Assembly: GCA_000320605.2 (NCBI GenBank)
Contig: KB445813.1
Span: forward strand, 232,371-296,370
From: Gelatoporia subvermispora B
Taxonomy: Eukaryota; Basidiomycota; Agaricomycetes; Polyporales; Gelatoporiaceae
DNA length: 64,000 nt
Reading direction: 5' to 3'
In this document: positions 59,874-64,000 of the stretch, in pieces
Layout of the letters: the number at the start of each line of letters is the position of its first letter
Numbering within the stretch: the first letter of the stretch is position 1
Translations under genes and position numbers: made by a program
The notes under the pieces: generated by a model
What the model saw: only the letters and a program-made list of their open reading frames with translations
What the model was told of the DNA's origin: nothing
Database searches by the model: none

Positions 59874-61102
59874 TCATGCAATACTAGCGAGGAACTTCGT
59901 ACTCTCCTCTGGTTGGTCCCAATGCGGCTGCCGGATCCTCATTAATTCGATATACCTGATCATAAGGGAGACATACGAAGTGGTTCGCCCCTCGCATCCT
60001 CCTGACATTTATCTTTCGCGTTTTCCCGGCTTCCTTAGCGATTCTCATAATGTTCCAAGAGCCCAGCATGACATCTCCGGGACTCATGTCGGTCCACACG
60101 AGCTCGACACAGAGATCAGGCAGCACGTCGGTATTGGTCAGCGCGCGCCTGCAGTTCGCCTCGTAGATGGTCCTGTCCACGTTCACAACGGCAAGATGGG
60201 ACCGCGTCGCGCCGCCCACGTCCGTGCATCCTGCAAGCTCCTCTGGCGTCATCGTCTTGAGGGTCGGGCGCTGGTGGGGCGGAGGATCATGGATCGGGTG
60301 CTGTGCGCAGCTGGCAAGCCAGTCATCGAGGGACATATCTATGAATGAGTCGAGCATCGCGGGGTCGTGTGCGTAGTATGCCGAAACCCAGGTGGCGAAC
60401 ACCTCGCCCTTCGCCTCAAATGGCACAGCGGGGTCGCGGAGGGGAGTATACATCTTCTCTAAGGGGGGCATAACCGGCCCCGAGGCATATGGCGCTGGGT
60501 CTACGCGGGGTTCAGCAAAAAGTCGTACAACACGGAGTGTGGACGGCACATACCGTATATGACAACCCCGCGCAGATACTGTCCTAAAAGGTCCTGACTC
60601 TCCTTTGACAGTTCGTCTAGGTGTGCGAAGAAAGTGAATCCCATGATATTGCCAGACGACCACGCAAGGAATGTCATGCCTCCGGCGGTCCCGGTGGGCG
60701 TCTCAACCTTCTTATTGACCATGCCTTCCTTGATAAGCCACAGCAAGAACTCTGATAGTTCAATCCCTCGGTCACGAATCATCCGCGCCTGGGATTCGAC
60801 ATCGTCTCCGTGCAGGTCGGCTATCTCTTCGTCTGTATATGGTGTAGAGCCAGGATAGTCGCGCTGGTTGATCGCTATAAGCCGAAGTCCGTACTTGTGC
60901 GCATAAGGGAACATGGGAATGAAGATCTCTAGCCGCATGCGTCAGCGCTCAGCTCAATGCCACCGTCTTATCCAGACTCACGGCTGTAGTATATGGTCCC
61001 ATGAACGAGCACGAGGGTGGTGTAGTCGGGGACATCTGAAGGGGGTCCAGTATCGTAATAGAACAGTTGTGTTCCATTCTCGTCGACAGTAGCGACTGGC
61101 AT
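59874..61102 (-). CDS. Alpha/beta hydrolase (copy 1)
   Basis: A serine-hydrolase-fold enzyme. Start at 61102 (MPVATVDENGTQLFYYDTG), then TLVLVHGTIYYS with the HG oxyanion-hole motif across an intron near 60990-60932. LIAINQRDYPGSTPY follows. FLAWSSGNIMGF is the nucleophile elbow (AWSSG). WTDMSPGDVMLGSW offers the acid, and RMRGANHFPHWD the His, built across a last intron at about 59971-59923. The extra final exon (PHWDQPEESTKFLASIA) is inferred from splice sites and the match to copy 2. Four exons, about 360 residues, intact. The elbow has Ala where GxSxG is usual; copy 2 has Gly. Substrate unknown. Confidence 0.85.
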
Positions 61103-62221
61103 CCCGATGGCGGATGATGATAGAGACGCTCTCGGTGTCAATATGGCGATGCTCCGGATATATACCAGGGTTTGCGCTCTGTGTACAGCAAGATCTTCTC
61201 ATGCGTGTTTCACCAAAGTCACAGGGGCTCCGTGCGCCCCCGATGGACTGCTTGTTGGCGCAGAGTGCGATACCAGACGCGATGGTCTAGTAACTCTTTC
61301 GAGTCGTATGAAACCTTAGCAGAGTGACACTTCTTGAGTCCGAGAGTGTTCCAGAGCTGTGGATCGGATTACTCCTATGTGGACGACCACATCGGCTTGC
61401 ATCGGGTCAGGTGTCTCAGAAGTAATAGGCATTCAAAGGAATAGCGCTCATATACACAGTTGAAGCTAAAGAGGCTACTGGAATGTAGTGCGGATGCTGC
61501 GTTCAACGTTCGACCTTAGTCGCCCCAGGGCGCTGGAGGCGAGTTGCAGCGCCGAAAGCCACGCCACATGACGCTTGTCGCTGGCGCAAGTCCTCCAGAA
61601 CCTTCTCCTGTAGGAGTCAAATACCAGTCGTATTGGCACCAAGACTGCAGCTGTTCGCATGTTTTAGTAGAATGTTATATGAGCCCTTCATACATGATAG
61701 TTCCACACGAGTGCCGACAAGGCGTTAATGTTGCGCGAGACGCAGCTACCCCTTGCTCCTCGGAATCTATCGCGCCAAATCTGAACTGAAATTGAATGGT
61801 GGGTGCAAAGATCTCGGCTACGGAAGAAGTGCATTCTAATCCGAGTCTTTGGTGGATCTCCGAGGTCGGTGAAATCCGCCAGTGGTGTCCACAGCATACA
61901 ATAATATTTAACGCTATTCAAGCGCCCACTCAAAGCTAGAGACCATGTCCGTGTCGGCTGCATTATTTACATTCGAATGGTATAGACTGCATCATGCTGC
62001 CGACTACCGGGGTTTTGTTACGCTTTTGAGTCGGCCGTCGCACGCCGACGCTGACGGAAAGTTCCTTATCGAAAATCGAAAGTTACAGCGATATTCAAAT
62101 TTAATCCGGGGTCCCTCGCCGGTGCTGCACACAGCACATGTTTGTGTAGTATCTATAGTCAATCTAATGCCGCGTCGCACCGTTCATCCGAGTAAACAGT
62201 TATAATACAGCAACCAGGCCA
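61103..62221. other. Spacer between the two hydrolase genes
   Basis: About 1.1 kb without a recognisable gene, containing the promoter of copy 1. Short frames only. Confidence 0.5.
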
Positions 62222-63504
62222 TCAGAGTAACTCTGCGAGCAGCTTCACAGTGCGTTCTGCTTCATTCCAGTGTGGCTATTGACGGAGTAAGCACTGTAAT
62301 CACGTCAATGTGAACAGGACTTACGAAATGGTTTGCCCCTCGCATTCGTTGCACGACGAGCCCTCGCCCATTTTTGGACTCCTGAGCCAACTGAATGATG
62401 CGCCAAGATCCTAGAAGCACCTCGCCGACGCTCATGTCGCACCACACCAGTACCATCTTCACGTTCGGCCAGATGGACTTGCCCTGAAGGGCCCGACGGG
62501 CGTTTTCCTCGTACACAGCCCGGTTCATGAAGAGATATGGAACGTGAGAGCCTAAGGCTCCTCGCAGATCTACGTTCGTGACGAATTGCTTAGGCGAGAG
62601 TGTCTTGGTCACCGGGAGCTGGTGCTCAGGGGGATCCGAGATTGGCTGTCCTGATATCCCAGGAATTAAGGTGGAAAATGAAGTAGCGGATTCGAGCGAG
62701 TCGAGGGTGTACGGATCGTGTTCGAAGAACGACGAAACCCAGTGGACAAATGTTTGAGCTATCTCTTCGGGTGTGAGAGCTGGGTCCCGTAAAGGACAGT
62801 AGAATTCCTCAATGGGAGGAAATTGACATCCAACCGCGTAGGACGCGGGATCTGTAACACTTTTGTATCAAGAGTGAACGCGCGATGCTAGTTGTACATA
62901 CCCCAGAGGATGCAACTGCGCAAATAGCGTTCGAGCAGTTCCTGTGTAGCCTTCGGGAGTTTTCCAGCGTTCGATAATAAGGAAAAGGGTATAGCGGCTC
63001 CGGAAGACCATCCAAGGACTGCAATTCCACCCGAAAGTCTTTTTTGGTGCTTCTCCGATACCCCGTTGCTTGTGAGTATCGGAGGCAGGCCCTTAGTCTC
63101 GATCAACCAGGACAAGAACGAAGCTGCCTCTCGACCACGCTCCTCAAGTATAGTGGTCATGCCCTCTATATCTTGGCTAAGCATGACGTCGACCTCTTCG
63201 GAAGAGAAAGGTGTGGAGCCAGGGTATCCGCGTAGGTTGACGAGTACTATGCGCATGTTATACGTGCATGCGTACAATAGCATTGGTTTGAAGTTCTCTG
63301 AGCAGTTGTGTCAAAATAAAATTACAGCATGGAAATACGCAGCTGCTTACCGCTGTGGAAGACAGTACCATGAAAGACCACCAGGGTAACATACGAGGCT
63401 GAAGAACCCGGGATACCAGAATCGTGATAGAGAAGATGTGTGCCCTTCGTGTCTACGGGAGCGAGAGACATAGTGCTGGGGCTCAGGGATGGCTCGACCT
63501 TCAT
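62222..63504 (-). CDS. Alpha/beta hydrolase (copy 2)
   Basis: Tandem paralogue of the hydrolase at 59874-61102, with the same exon plan. By homology the start may be Met at 63471 (MSLAPVDTKGTHLLYHDSG) rather than the upstream Met at 63504. TLVVFHGTVFHS is the oxyanion region, and VLVNLRGYPGSTPF follows. AVLGWSSGAAIPFSLL is a canonical GWSSG elbow. VLVWCDMSVGEVLLGSW and RMRGANHF supply acid and His. The last exon (PHWNEAERTVKLLAELL) ends at 62222. An insertion of about ten residues (TSNGVSEKHQKRLSGG) precedes the elbow compared with copy 1. Intact as assembled. Substrate unknown; the family includes epoxide hydrolases and esterases. Confidence 0.85.
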
Positions 63505-64000
63505 TATAAATGCCTCCGGTCGTCCGTGCGATCTGATGCCTTGTTACTGCCTTCCAAGCGATCCACGGTACGACATCATCAGATGCCATGGGCCGTACAG
63601 TTGTTCCATCCAATCCCCACAATTGGTGTCCGCCCGGACATGCGTCCTTACAACTCCAGGGCGAAGACATCGGGATAGTGGCGCCCAATCTGTTGCCTTT
63701 GTATAATATGTGTTTGTGAGGCGCCGTGAACCGCGACGGGCCCACCTGGTTCGACACGATAAATCTATGATGCAACACCCATAGTCTCAGTGGCGATGAT
63801 GAGTACGATAGTCATGGGTAGTCCCTGGAGCGATAACGGAGCCGATCATGAGTACGAGTGCTGTAATGCAGCTGTAATGTGTGGTCTCTCGAGCGATAAC
63901 GGAGCGCCAGACATAAAGTTCCCGGACTACCGGGTTAGTTCAAAGTCAGATAAGATGCACCAAATAGCCCAAATCTATTCAACGAATTTGTGACCGGGCT
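63505..64000. other. Right edge, nothing recognised
   Basis: Upstream flank of hydrolase copy 2. A short direct repeat (GAGCGATAACGGAGC at about 63829 and 63890) is the only structure noticed. No gene is recognised to the window end. Confidence 0.45.

Noticed and set aside
1..64000. Mating-type locus (homeodomain or pheromone-receptor genes) and CRISPR arrays
   Set aside because: No homeodomain pair, STE3-like receptor, CaaX pheromone precursor or MIP neighbour was found. Regularly spaced repeats occur only in the WD40 coding exons.

Overview
The window reads as nuclear DNA of a filamentous basidiomycete, most likely an Agaricomycete (a polypore-like mushroom). Genes are broken by many 50-80 bp GT-AG introns. 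The gene content fits that group: a DUF6533 membrane protein, large NACHT-WD40 NLR-type receptors with a conserved tail after the propeller, tandem cytochrome P450s, a hAT transposon end, and no bacterial operon or ribosome-binding-site signals. The species cannot be named from the sequence alone.

Layout. 0-0.8 kb: the 3' end of a hAT transposon lying against the last codons of a destroyed NLR gene. 3.6-5.4 kb: a DUF6533 membrane-protein gene. 5.9-8.8 kb: two decayed head-to-tail copies of ORC1. 9.2-10.2 kb: a decayed UDP-glucose pyrophosphorylase gene. 13.5-18.1 kb: NLR1 (helical N-terminal domain, NACHT, 7 WD40 repeats). 18.7-21.7 kb: the intact ORC1 gene in 8 exons, divergent from an intact galactokinase gene (22.3-24.3 kb). 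27.4-29.0 kb: a formate/nitrite-type transporter. 29.6-30.4 kb: a dual-specificity phosphatase. 34.0-35.2 kb: a DapA-family aldolase. 37.5-38.3 kb: a small inverted-repeat element with seven copies of a short motif. 38.6-45.9 kb: a tandem duplication carrying two intact P450 genes. 46.5-50.4 kb: palmitoyl-protein thioesterase, a short-chain dehydrogenase and a BTB protein. 52.5-57.1 kb: NLR2, with nine nearly identical 129-bp WD40 repeats. 58.1-59.2 kb: a third decayed ORC1 piece. 59.9-63.5 kb: two tandem alpha/beta hydrolase genes.

The housekeeping genes (ORC1, galactokinase, transporter, phosphatase, aldolase, thioesterase) are intact and compact. They sit among gene-poor stretches of 2-3.6 kb and fast-evolving accessory material. 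Two features stand out. One intact ORC1 lies within 40 kb of three separate non-functional ORC1 fragments, at least one of which keeps an intron and so arose from genomic DNA. Three NLR-type sequences are also present: one intact with a diverged propeller, one intact with a freshly amplified propeller, and one cut by a hAT element. This is what a fungal incompatibility or innate-immunity locus under birth-and-death evolution would look like. That interpretation is inference; the sequence shows only the architecture.
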